Shown in pieces: positions 1-11,296 of a stretch of DNA of 64,000 bases. How positions within the stretch are numbered: the stretch's first letter is position 1; each line of letters opens with the position of its first letter. The position numbers were made by a program, and so were the translations under genes. The notes under the pieces were generated by a model. That model had not been told where the DNA came from. It ran no database searches and saw only the letters and a program-made list of their open reading frames with translations. The DNA comes from Datisca glomerata (taxonomy: Eukaryota; Streptophyta; Magnoliopsida; Cucurbitales; Datiscaceae), in contig QANY01013442.1 of NCBI GenBank assembly GCA_003255025.1, positions 62,001-126,000 on the forward strand, read 5' to 3'.

Positions 1-16
1 AAAATCGAAGCCTCAT

Positions 17-130
17 AACAGATATTTAGTGACAACGGGAAAATGGAACGTTAGAACAGATACTTGGTGAGAACAGGAAAATGGAATGTCAGAACATATC
101 TTTAATGAGAACAAGAAAGTGGAATGTCAG
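17..130. repeat. 38-bp tandem repeat, three copies
   Basis: Three consecutive 38-bp units (17-54, 55-92, 93-130) share the core GAAAATGGAA and the start AACA. They differ from each other by several substitutions, so the array is old. It may continue to the left of the window. Confidence 0.8.
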
Positions 131-1037
131 AAAAGAGAGCTCATGACTATCAAACGCACATCCATCTCGGTAAGGTAACTATTACTTAAATTGTTAACTT
201 TTGCAGGTCATAATTTTCGCAGGTCCCAAAAAATAAAACAAGAATAAAAGAGGAAAGGAGAAAAGCATAGTTAGAGGATTATTCATAAAAAGGATACTCT
301 AAAAAGCTGTGGCGCCCCATAAATCTGGTATTGATAACTGAGGAATCGAATCATTACACCTGAATGAAGAGAGGCTTCATCAAGTGTAATGGGAGCAAAT
401 GAACATGAATAATTTTTTGTATTCAGCCACGTCAGCATAGAAGAAAGATAATTAAAACGGATGCCACTAAAGCATGATGAGAATAGTTGAATTTGTTATG
501 TTGGCAGATTTGAAAAAGCTGATTTGGAGTTACTGGCCTAGTCAAATAGCCGAAGTATAAAAGTTATATAGGAAGCCATGTAAGCCAAATAAGCCAATCC
601 AGTAGGAAGAAAAATTACCACCGTGGCAAAGCTAGCAACGATCATCACGTTTGCCTAATTCACCACGCTACATCCAACGGTCCAAATTTAAAAAGTTGTT
701 AATACTGATAAGCAAGACTCAGTCATTCATCTAAATGATGAAGCAAATCTTAGAGGATAAGCTCAATCTCGAAGAATATTCCGTTTATTCTTGATGTATT
801 TCAGGAATTTAGTTGTATTACAAGCCTATAAATACAAGTCAAATTATGAACTAAAGGATCATTGAATACAAGCCAGTGAAAATTACTCACTTCCATATTT
901 ATTTTATCTACTCTCATTATTCTCTCGTGTAATGAAAACATTCCTTTACACTCTAGATCTGCCATCTCTTCCTCTATAACCATAAGAACTGGTTGTCGAA
1001 GTATTAAAACTCCAAGAGCTGATGATGGTCGTTTTAA
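131..1037. other. Gene-free stretch, possible LTR or promoter remnant
   Basis: No coding region is supported here. A TATA-like CCTATAAATAC at about 829 lies in sequence that resembles an LTR promoter, but no matching partner or LTR boundary is visible. A short minus-strand open frame at 801-1049 shows no recognisable domain beyond the tail of the DUF4283 pseudogene. Confidence 0.4.
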
Positions 1038-1790
1038 TATTATCATCATAAACTCCCTTTTTAACCCCTTCCTTCATCAGCTTCTCTTTCTCCAAGCAGA
1101 GCAACTCTGTGTGAAAAATTCTACCACAGAATCGTGAGAGTCATTCATATTTGAAACATCACCAACTCTTCCGTCCTTCAAAATTAATAACAAAACCTCG
1201 TAGAAGAGACATGTTTAAATTGATTTCAACCTTAACTCTAATAAATCTGTTAAGTTCAACACTATCCTTAAGAAAACTCTCATCCATGTCCTTCACCGTA
1301 CCCAACTTTCCCCCAAGGGTAGCTCCAACTTTATTACTCCTGCATTCATAAAGAAGTTGATGAAGTTGGACCCAAAAGCTGGCCCGCTGAAAACATCTGA
1401 ATCGAAATACAACCCCTGTACCCATCTTTTCACAGTAAAAAGTTGGTCCTCAAAGAGCCAAGGCCCATTCTCCACCATAAAATTCATCTAATTTTCAGAT
1501 TTGAAGACAATCTGAAAATATTCTTTTTCCACCTCCACAAAGCGAATGTCATTACCGAAGTTCCACGCCTTTGAAAGGGATCTCTTCAACACTAGTCAAT
1601 TATATTTCCTAGAGGCATATAATCTTCCAAGGAAGCTTAGACCACAATTCTCAATTTCAGAAAAAGTAGCGTCCTAGGGAATAACAATTTCATCTATCTC
1701 TTCCTCCGTCAATTTCCATGAGTCAATTTTGTTCAACAGGTCTGATTAATCCGACCAATAAGAGTTATCAGATTCTCTTCTTCCTCCATC
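1038..1790 (-). pseudogene. DUF4283 / zf-CCHC_4 gag-like ORF of a LINE-type element, broken
   Basis: Reading the minus strand in more than one frame gives a recognisable DUF4283 domain followed by a CCHC_4-type zinc knuckle, the ORF1-like protein associated with plant non-LTR retrotransposons. Landmarks in order are LTEEEIDEI, CGLSFLGRLYASRKYN, LSKAWNFGNDIRFVEVEK, ENGPWLFEDQLFTVKRW, FWVQLHQLLYECRS, FIRVKVEINLNMSLLRGF and finally FCGRIFHTELLC. In-frame stops occur at several places and a frameshift falls near position 1400. The knuckle keeps C, H and C but has lost its first cysteine. No reverse transcriptase follows within the window, so this is a detached or truncated copy. The family call is from remembered motifs; a profile search would confirm it. 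Confidence 0.75.
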
Positions 1791-2823
1791 ACTGTCGAAA
1801 CCACCAGAGAGATCTATAAAATAATACCTAAGACATAAAGAAATTTCAAGATTCAGTGGACAATCCCTTCCTTCCGCTGCAGAGAGGAAGACAACTTTAT
1901 TTTACTATTGTCTTTTTAGTGGTTTATTCATATTAATAGTTGATAACTTACATATAATTTTAATTAACTGATTTTGGTAATCTACTATTGCAATTATAAT
2001 TTTTTTATTTTAACAATTATAATTTATCTTAAATAATAATCAACTATATTATATATAGAATAAACTTCAATGATGAGTCTATTTATATATTTGTCCGTTT
2101 CAAATTGATATCTTTACATAAGTAATATTTAGTTTCGTATATGTCTATGGATTATTACCCAAACACTTTCATTTTGAAGATATCTCTAATATGGAGCTCA
2201 TTATCTGTTCTCAATACTTAATTTGATCTCTAAATGTCTTAGATGCGAAATTCATCTGTGAGCATTTTATGAAAAATGATTTTTTGACTTCTCCTTAGCT
2301 ATCTATGAGAATAAAAGAAATACATAAAAATTCATGTTTTTTATAACATAAGAGAAAATGAACTCACATAGAGGCTGAACTCAATGTGTGATGCAAGTTT
2401 TGGATAACTTCAAGTACCAAGTGGAATAATATGATAAAAAGGTTCTACAATTATATAGAAAAGGATAAAAAAAATATAATATTTACTATAAAAACTAGCT
2501 AAAGCTCTCAAAACTAAGTTGAGAGAGAAACCTAAATTGATAAAATATGTGAAAAAACTTAAGTTGACAAAATAAGTGGAAAAGGATTATATAAACGAGT
2601 AAAACAACGTTGATAAAATGAAACGAGTTCTCATCATTCAAATTAAGTATGATTAATTAATAACCACTCTATAGTTCTATTTAATTAACTTTAATAATTT
2701 AATGATATAATTAAAATTATTCTTATTTTTAGTCATTATTATAAGCATCTATATATTTTTTCTTAGATAATATACGACTAAATACATATAACACATAATT
2801 AAGGAGAAACTTTCTGTTGACGT
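1791..2823. other. AT-rich intergenic stretch
   Basis: No coding signal is seen on either strand. The last five bases (GACGT, 2819-2823) directly precede the copia LTR and would be its target-site copy, but the other copy cannot be found because the 3' LTR is interrupted. Confidence 0.5.
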
Positions 2824-4639
2824 TGTTGGAATTATGTCCATAAAATAGGGTGTAATAACTTTTATGAGTATTTAGTTATTTCTCAGACATTTTGCATTAA
2901 TGAATTTAATGAATGAATGAAAGTTTTTCTATTAATTAAAGTGTGTTTATAATTTACTGAAGTCCTGGAACTATTGTCAACGTAAGAAGAATAAAGACAG
3001 ATGAGTCTTCCAGACAAACTCTTCTGAAATAGTTCAGAATGATATTCACAGCCTTAGAATCAACTGGGCAATCGACTTCGATTATAACTGTTAGGTTGAA
3101 TAGACCGATAACAAATTAGTTTAGAGCAAAACCGCTTTACCTAGCTCTAAATCTAATTGTTACACTTTAAGGGTATTTTTGTAATTATGTTATCCTAAGG
3201 TGAATATGAATCTTGACTTAGTTACTTACGGTCTTTGATATGCCAAAAGAGTGAGTTTGAATTACCGGACAATATCTCGAGTGTTGGGATCGTAATTGAA
3301 CTATGGTGGAGTTGCGTGATTCACATATATGAAAATTCGTGATTAGATTGTAAAAGCAACAATATCACCTTATGCTTTATTGATGGGTGTGTGAATAATT
3401 TAACTTGGTCAAATATTCAATGAAATGAGTCATTGAATAAGACTTGTGAAATGTACGAGATAATTCACTGTTATATCTTTCTTATTCACAGTAAATAAAT
3501 GAGTTAAGAAAATAGTAACAAGAGGGGTAAAATAGTAATTTTACATCTCACTCTTGTTACTGATATTCATGAAAACTAATATGTTAAAATATTCTGTGGA
3601 CTGTGAAATAAAAGTGTTTATTTGCACCAACAAAATCAGTTAATTAAAATTAACTATAGTTGATTCAACATCGAACATATAGTTAAGTCGTTTAATGCCA
3701 GGTTAAATAGGTCAGGAATCTATGGAGATAAATTCACCGGGTATTGGAATCCTATAGCTTTATTCATGTAGGTCTATTCGGTCTCAGGAGTAGCTCATGA
3801 GGACATGAATATAAGAAATAATATCAGTTTGGATCAAAATGTGTTTTGAGCCAATGTGTATTTTCTGAACTTATATGTGATGAGTGTTGTCACTTTATTA
3901 GTGAAGAGTAATATATTGATGTTCAAATAAATTAATTTTTTATTTTCTAATTATTGGATAATAAGTAAATAAGAAAAAATTAATTAATCAATTGATGAAG
4001 ATCAATTTAAATTTATCAATTTGAATTGATGAATTTGGACACAACATTGACTCTTGTGAGATATGCAATTTTCGGCAATAGTAAAGAATAAGGGGGTGAA
4101 TTTCAGAAATTACACATATATGTGAAAATTCTAAAATTATTATTTAAAGGATGACATTAGGGTTGCCTCCCTGACCTAAGTGTGTTGACACAACTCTAAT
4201 TAGACAGAGCAGAAAAAGGTTTCTCTCTCCCATCCTATTGCTTGTAGCCGAAATCACTACATGAAGAGAAAAATTTGATTCTTCTTCCTCAGCTATTTTG
4301 AGATCCCACACTTAGTTCCTGACGACGTTCTTGCGTGATATACTCCTGAATCTAACGAGTGATTGTTGGTGCGAAGACTAATTGAAGTTCTTGTATTTGA
4401 AGATCGAAGAATGTGAAGCATTCAATAAGGATTCCACTAATTCAGAAAGTCTCTGATACAACAAAAAGATATAAATCATTTTTACCTCTTTTGAATAAGT
4501 TTAACTTAATATCCATAATCATTTGTATGGTTTTAGTATTTAATATGATTAAATTCGTTGATGAGAAGATTTTGATATTCCGTCTACGAACCGTTCATGC
4601 TTCAATGATTTTTTCTCAAAAATAAAACCCGATCAAACA
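2824..4639 (+). mobile_element. 5' LTR of copia element 1
   Basis: The LTR begins TGTTGGAATTATGTCC and ends at GATCAAACA. The start matches the 3' LTR at 10418, and the end is set by comparison with the solo LTR at 14633-16525, which ends CCAACA. It lacks about 76 bp that both relatives retain. The gap sits at GTTGAA near 3095-3100, and the missing segment is flanked by GTTGAA repeats in the 3' LTR, which indicates deletion between short direct repeats. The sequence after 4639 (ATTGCTTCAATG) may be a decayed initiator-Met tRNA binding site. Confidence 0.8.
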
Positions 4640-6477
4640 ATTGCTTCAATGATTTATTGATTATACATATTCTGGGATTAAACATATGTATCGTTGGATG
4701 TTGTGATATTGACATATTTTTGTATCGTAGATTCAAAATTGTTTTAATTGTGTTTTATAAATGGATCTTGATCTATTGGTTCTAGACGTTTTATTTTTCA
4801 ATTATAGAGTTGATGTATGCTGGAATTGAGGCATAAGATTTTATGTAATTTATTTTCTTTCAAAAGCTGTATTTTTTTAAAATTCTATGTAATCCGTTGC
4901 CGCCTCGAAAAGTCACCATCAAAATCACCGCCATCGCCATCGTCGCTGCCATTGCCGGTCGCTGCCGCTAGCCATCATGCCGCGCTGCCTCTTGTTGTCC
5001 GCTGTAGTGCCCTACGTGGTGACTAGGGTTTGTGAAACCATAAGCGATAACAATTAGGGTTTGAAAAACCCTGTACTGTTTCTCAAAACCCCTAATCTCA
5101 TATTTTATCTTTAAAATTTTAAATTTTGGATTTTAAATGGATAAAAGATAACTAAAGTTCAAAAGATATGATATCAAATATTTAAAAGATAATTATCCAT
5201 TTTATCTCTTTTATATTTTAAAATTTGATTTTAAAAGATTATTATCTATTTTGTCCTTTTATCTTTTAGATTTTGAATTCGAAATGATAATTATCCATTT
5301 TATCTTTTGAAATTTGATTTTAAAAGATAATTATCCATTTTATCTTTTGAATTTTAAATTTAAAAGATAATTCTATTTTTCTTTTATATTTTAAATTTGA
5401 AAAAATATTTTAAAGGAATTATTTAATTAGGAAAATAGTTTTCCTTAATAAAAGGGTTTTGATCAAAATTTTGAATTTTAAAAATAGAACTGCAATGTTT
5501 AATAGAGTTACAAAATTTGGTGAAACTTTATGAAGGACAAAGAGATAATTACTGACGCCATGAAGACTAGTATTTAAATGAATTGTAATTTACTTATTAA
5601 TCTTTTATGGGTTGTAATTAGAAATGAGTCAATAGGGAGGTTAATTTTGAATGGATGATGTATTATTAATCTCGCATCATCGTATAACATGCCATATAGA
5701 AATAGGGATCTCAATATCAAAATGCCATATAACATGTACATGCATTATTGTAGTTTAATTTATAATGGGTTATAATTTAAATACAATGTGAATTTTATAA
5801 AAGTTATAAATTTTAAATTGGGATTTAAATTTTATAAAAGTTTATAATTTTTGAAATTTGTTTTTTTTTCTAAATTAATTAAGAGTTACAATTTTTGAAA
5901 AAATAACAAAAAAAATCATTTTTCCAAAAACTAAGTCGGAGGGTCGTTTACGTTGAAACGTTCCCAAGGTCCTCAACGCAAACTTGATCGTGGCACGATG
6001 AATTGTTTAGAGCCGCCCTAGCGGTCCTATCTTTAGTAAGAGAAACTTGGGAATCGTGTCACTTTGAGTCATCAAGGTGCTTTAGAAAGTGGTGAGGCAA
6101 GACCGTCCCTAGACGGACTGTTAGTTCATGACAACCTTTAAAGCTGATGCGTTGGTTAAACACTTTGACTGAAGCACATTGAAATCCCTCATAGGGGCTA
6201 GTCAATGGGGCTAAGGTGACAAAAACCATTGGTGATTGGTTAAGCTTGATGTAGTGACATCTTGAGAAGCGTTAACCAAACGAGAGGAGTCTTAATGTAA
6301 TAAGAGGTAGCTTGGACGTTGTCCTTAGATGAAACAAGCTATCATTGTTGATCGTAACATCATGGAAGAAATATTTTTATTGGATTTTTAAATATTTAAT
6401 TATTTGCATTATGCATCATATTTTCCTAAATGAATGAGTATCTATTTACACCACTTTATCTATTCTTTTTAGTAATC
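4640..6477 (+). other. Leader of copia element 1
   Basis: This is untranslated leader between the 5' LTR and gag. It contains a GC-rich patch at about 4900-5030 inside otherwise AT-rich sequence, then imperfect tandem repeats, then a poly-A/T stretch. The segment near 5410-5480 resembles the leader of copia element 2 near 14340-14420, indicating that the two elements belong to one lineage. An open frame over the GC patch (4817-5026) is compositional and not supported as a gene. Confidence 0.6.
5110..5400. repeat. Imperfect tandem repeat in the copia leader
   Basis: The core AAAGATAATTATCCATTTTA recurs about four to five times at roughly 55-60 bp spacing, separated by TTTTGAATTTTAAA-like linkers. 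The copies are diverged and differ in length. Confidence 0.65.
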
Positions 6478-9400
6478 ATGTCGTTATCCCCTCTCTCAAT
6501 TATCTTAAACGCAAACAAACTTACTGGTGAAAATTATGTGGATTGGAAACGTAATCTTGATATCGTGCCGACGGTCAAAAAACACAAGTTCGTGTGCACC
6601 ACCCCTTGTCCCTTTGAGCTTATTGCTGAATCGATTCAAGAGGAAAATGATGCTTATGCTTCTTGGTTGCATTCTGATGAGATCACCAAATGTTACATCT
6701 TGGCTTCTATTAGCAATGTGTTGTAACAATAACATCAGAACATGGAAACTGCCGCTGATATGATGTTGAACATCACCAAAATGTTTGGAGATCAGGGTCG
6801 TCAAGCAAAATGGGCTGCTGTGTGAAACTTCATGAACTGCAGGATGAAACCTGGAACTCCTGTCAGAAAACATATGATGTTGATCATTAGTTATCTGAAT
6901 GAAATTGAGATCATGGGTGCATAGGTCGATGGTGAGACACAAGTTTATATGATCCTTGAGACTTTGCCTGACATTTTTGAGAACATCAAACTTAATTATT
7001 CGATGAATAAGTTAAGGTAATTACTTAATGATCTGATGAAGGAACTACAAGTTGCTGAGACCCTGTTTCTAAAGGTCAAGAGGAAGATTGGAGAGAAAAA
7101 CTTTACTGAAAGCAAGCCTTCCACCTCTGGCACCAAAATGAAACACATGAGAGGTTCGAAGAAGGTTAAGAAGCAGAACTCGAAAGTTGCGAAAGGTAAG
7201 GGCACTACAAAAATGAACATGTTGAAAGATAAGTGTCATCATTGTCGAGCCGCTAGCCATTGGAAATGCATCTGACCGGACTATCTCAAGGAGTTGAAAT
7301 CTAAATGTTTAACACTTGTTACTGAGGTCTGTTATGTGGCTGACTCTACTTTTTCGTGGATCGTAGACTTTACAGCCACTAACCATATTTGTTGTTCCCT
7401 TACAGAGGTTCAGGAAAATCAGAAGACTTGACGATGGCGAGTTCAGCTTTTGTTGGGGAAATGGAGCACTTGTCATTTGATAATAGTTTTATGATTTTAC
7501 GTGATATTTATTATATCCCAGTTTTGGGAAAAACCTTATTTCAGTAGCTAGTTTAAACTGAGCAATGATTCAATTTGAATTTCATCGATAAAGATATTGG
7601 TATTTTTAGAAATGACTGCTCAATTACTACTGCACGTTTAATAAATAAATTATTTTATGTAAAACCAAAATTTCTAATGATATGTGACACTGAAGTAAAT
7701 ATTGATTTACAGATGTACACTAAAAGGTTGAAGTTTGACACAACCGATGTAACTTATTTGTGATAGTTATGTCTTGGCCACATTAGCCTGGACATGATTA
7801 AAAGACTTGCAAAGGATGGTCCATTGCAAACTTTAAGTGTGAAATCACTACCCACATATGAATCCTGTATAGATGGTAAAATGACCAAATGACCCTTTTC
7901 AATCAAGGGTGAAAGCGCCACTCAATGCCTCGAACTTGTACCTAATGAAATATATGGGCCATTGAATATCCAAGTAAGATCAGGAGGTTATGAATACTTT
8001 GTAACCTTCATAGATAATTACTCACATTTTGGACATGTTTATCTAATGCACCAAAAGTCTGAAACCTTTAAAAAGTTCAAAGAGTACAAGGCTATGGTCG
8101 AAAAGAAATTAGAGAAACAAATCAAAACAATACGATCTGATCGTGGTGTAGAGTACTTGCTAACAAAGTTTGAAGACTTTGTTAAGGAAGAATGTATTAT
8201 TTCTCAGCTTACAGCACTTGACACTCTAGAATAGAATGATGTGTCAGAGAGAATGAATCGAACTCTGATGGATATGGTTAGATCAACGATGAGTTACTCA
8301 TCCTTCACTGATTCATTCTGGGGATATGCCTTGGAAACAACAATATACATTCTGAACCAAGTTCCGTCGAAGATGGTGCTTGGCACGCCATATGAAAGAT
8401 GGAATGGACGAAAATCATCCATTAACCACTTTGGAATATGGGGGTGTCCAGCACATGTTCTGAGATGGAAGACAAGCAAGTTGGCCAGTTGATTAGAATT
8501 ATGCATGTTTGTAGGATATCCCAAAGGAACGAAGGGGTATGTCTTTTATAGTCTGACTGACAAGAAAACATGCGTTAACACGAATGCACGTTTTCTCAAA
8601 GATTACTATAAAAGAAGTGTGACGCTAAGAAAAAATCTTGTGCTAGAAGAATTATTGAGTGGGAGGATACCGACTCCTCAATCAGGAATAATTTCTGATT
8701 CAATAATGGGAAGAACCACTGTTGGGGCGAGAACCTATGAAGCCTCGACATAGTGAGAGGGTTGTGAGACAGCCTAACGGGTACATATCTTATGGAGATG
8801 CCTTATCAGCAATCTCAGATAAGGATCATGATGAACTTGTTTCCTACTCACAGACCATGGCTAGTCCTAAAGCAAACCTATGGCAAGTAACCATGAACAT
8901 TGATGAAATACATTGAATGTACTCGAACGGAGTCTGAAAAATGGTAAATCCTCTTGAATAGGTAAAACCTTTAGGGTGTATATGGATCTATAAGAAAAAG
9001 AGAGGCCTGAATGGGAATATGGAGACATTCAAAGCTAGGCTAGTAGCTAAAGGCTTCACTCAAAAGGAAGGTATAAACTATGAACATACATTCTTGCTGG
9101 TAGCCATGCTTAAATACATATGAATCCTCCTATCCATTGCTGTTGCCATCGATCATGAAATCTAGCAGATGGATGTCAAGACTGCTTTTTTGATGACAAT
9201 ATTGAAGAGTGCATTTATATGGCTCAACCAGAAAGGTTCATGGAGAAAGGCCAAGAGGGAAAGGTTTGTGAACTGCTGAAGTCCATTTCTGGACTTAAGC
9301 AAATGTCTTGATCGTGGAATATCAGATTCAAGGAATTTGTCAAGAACTTTGGTCTTGAACAGTTAGTGGATGAACCCTATGTGTATAAGTAGATACACGA

Positions 9401-10403
9401 ATGGAAAATCATTTTTCTAGTCTTATATGTAGATGATATTCTACTCATGGAGAAAGGGAAAATTATCTGATGTCATGATTTGGCTAGCAAAGCAATATGA
9501 TATGAAAGATCTTGGATAAGCTGCCTTTGTCCAAGGTATTAAGATATTTGGGATCAGAAGAATGGACAATCAACACTGTCTCAAGTATCTTATATTGATA
9601 AGGTGATGGATCGCTTCAGTACGCAAGACTCCAAGAAGGGATATCTTCCATTCAGGCATGGAGTCATCCTCTCCAAGGAGCAGTCTCCCAAGAATTCTCA
9701 AGAAGATGAAGACATGAGAAAGATTCCCTATGCCTCAGCCGTAGGAAGTCTCATGTATGTGATGCTCTACACTAGGCTAGACAGTTACTATACCTGGGCA
9801 TGATGAGTCGTTTCTAATCTAATCCTAAAATCGAGCATTGTAATATCGTCAACATATCTTTAAGTATCTAGGATAACAATGAACTACATGATTATGTATT
9901 CAAGTACTTGCCTGAATATGACGGGGCATACTGATTTTTCTTTCCAAGCAGACAAGGATTTTAGGAGGTCCACTTCATGATCGGTGTTCATCCTAAATGG
10001 TGGAGCAATTATATGGAGAAGTATCAAGCAATCTTGCATTGCTGATTCTACTATGGAAGCTCAATATGTGGCATCTTGTGAATGTGATAAAGAGGTTGTA
10101 TGGCTTAGAAATTTCTTGAAGACTCTGGAAGTTATTCCAGAAGCTGACAAGCCCGTGACACTTTATTACGATAACAATGGGGTTGCTACAAACTCGAAAG
10201 AACCAAGGATCCACAAAAGATTCAAACACATAGAGGGTAAGTATCACCTGATAAGAGAGATTGTTCAACGCAGAGATGTTATAGTTACAAACATATCAAC
10301 GGTCAACAACCTGGAAGATCCATTCATGAAGACTTTAAGTAGTAAAGTATTTGATGGTCATCTAGAGAGCACGAGAAAACGAGATTATACATGCCTACTT
10401 TAG
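6478..10403 (+). pseudogene. Ty1/copia gag-pol polyprotein, decayed (element 1)
   Basis: The full copia domain order can be read, but it is split by many stops and frameshifts. Gag starts at 6478 (MSLSPLS, then LTGENYVDWKRNLDI). A CCHC knuckle remnant (CHHCRAASHWKCI) lies near 7234. A protease remnant (WIVDFTATNHICC) lies near 7360. The pre-integrase H/C region is near 7760-7870. Integrase spans about 7900-8500 with FIDNYSHFGHVYLM, IRSDRGVEYL and VSERMNRTL. Reverse transcriptase spans about 8940-9500 with VAKGFTQKEG, MDVKTAF and LYVDDILL (YVDD at 9426-9437). RNase H lies near 9984-10403 with DSTMEAQYVASCECDKEVVW. The order gag-PR-IN-RT-RH is diagnostic for Ty1/copia. The element must once have replicated through RNA, but it now has no intact enzyme. 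Confidence 0.9.
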
Positions 10404-10417
10404 TCCAAGTGAGAGAT
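10404..10417 (+). other. Polypurine tract of copia element 1
   Basis: CCAAGTGAGAGAT immediately precedes the TGTTGG start of the 3' LTR. This is the usual place and composition of the plus-strand primer, slightly degraded (a run of G is interrupted by A). Confidence 0.65.
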
Positions 10418-11296
10418 TGTTGGAATTATGTTCATAAAATATGGTATAATAACTGTTTATGAGTATTTAGTTATTTCTCAGACATTTTGTACTACTAAAT
10501 TTAATGAATGAATGAAAGTTTTTCTATTAATTAAATTGTATTTATAATTTACTCAAGTCCTGAAACTATTGTCAACATAAGAAGAGTAAAGACAGAGGGG
10601 TCTTCCAGACAAACTCTTCTGAAATAGTTCAGAACAATATTCACAGTCTTAGAATCGACTGGGCAATTGAGTCTGATTATGACTGTTAGGTTGAACCAAA
10701 TGATGCCAGTCTCGGGGCATGGGAGTGGAGACTCTGACGGTTGACCTAGGCATGTTATGGAACATGTTGAATAGACCAATAACAAATTAGTTTAGAGCAA
10801 AATCGTTTACCTAGATCTAAATCTAATTATTACACCTTAATGATATTTTCATAATTACGTTTATCCTGAGGTGAATATGAAGCTTGAATTAGTTACTTGT
10901 GGTCTTTGATATGTCAAATGAGTGAGTTCGAATTGTCAGACAATACCTCAGCTGTTGAGATTGTAATTCAACTATGTTGGAGTTGCATGATTCACATATA
11001 TGAAAATTCGTAGTTAGATTTCGAAAGAAACAATATCACATTATGTTTTGTTGATGGGTGTGTGAATAAATTAACTTGGCCACGTATTCAATGAAATGAT
11101 ACATTGAATACGATTTGTGAATTGTATGAAACAATTCATTATTATGTCTTTCTTATTCACAGTCAATAAATGAGTTAAGAAAATAATAACAAGATGGGCA
11201 AAACGATAATTTATCCCGCTTTTGTTACTGATATTCATGAAGGGTGATATCTTAAAGTATTCTGTGGACTCTAAAATAAAAGTGTTTATTTTCACC
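10418..11296 (+). mobile_element. 3' LTR of copia element 1, interrupted
   Basis: It matches the 5' LTR at 2824 from TGTTGGAATTATG onward and keeps the roughly 76-bp segment (about 10690-10766) missing there. Homology stops abruptly after TTTTCACC at 11296, where a different LTR begins with TGTATGGGG. The remaining part of this LTR is not found downstream in the window. Confidence 0.85.

Noticed and set aside
4817..5026. 69-codon open frame as a small gene
   Set aside because: It covers the GC-rich leader patch of copia element 1 and has no recognisable domain or independent promoter.
6505..6942. 145-codon minus-strand open frame
   Set aside because: It is antisense to the copia gag region and has no domain of its own.
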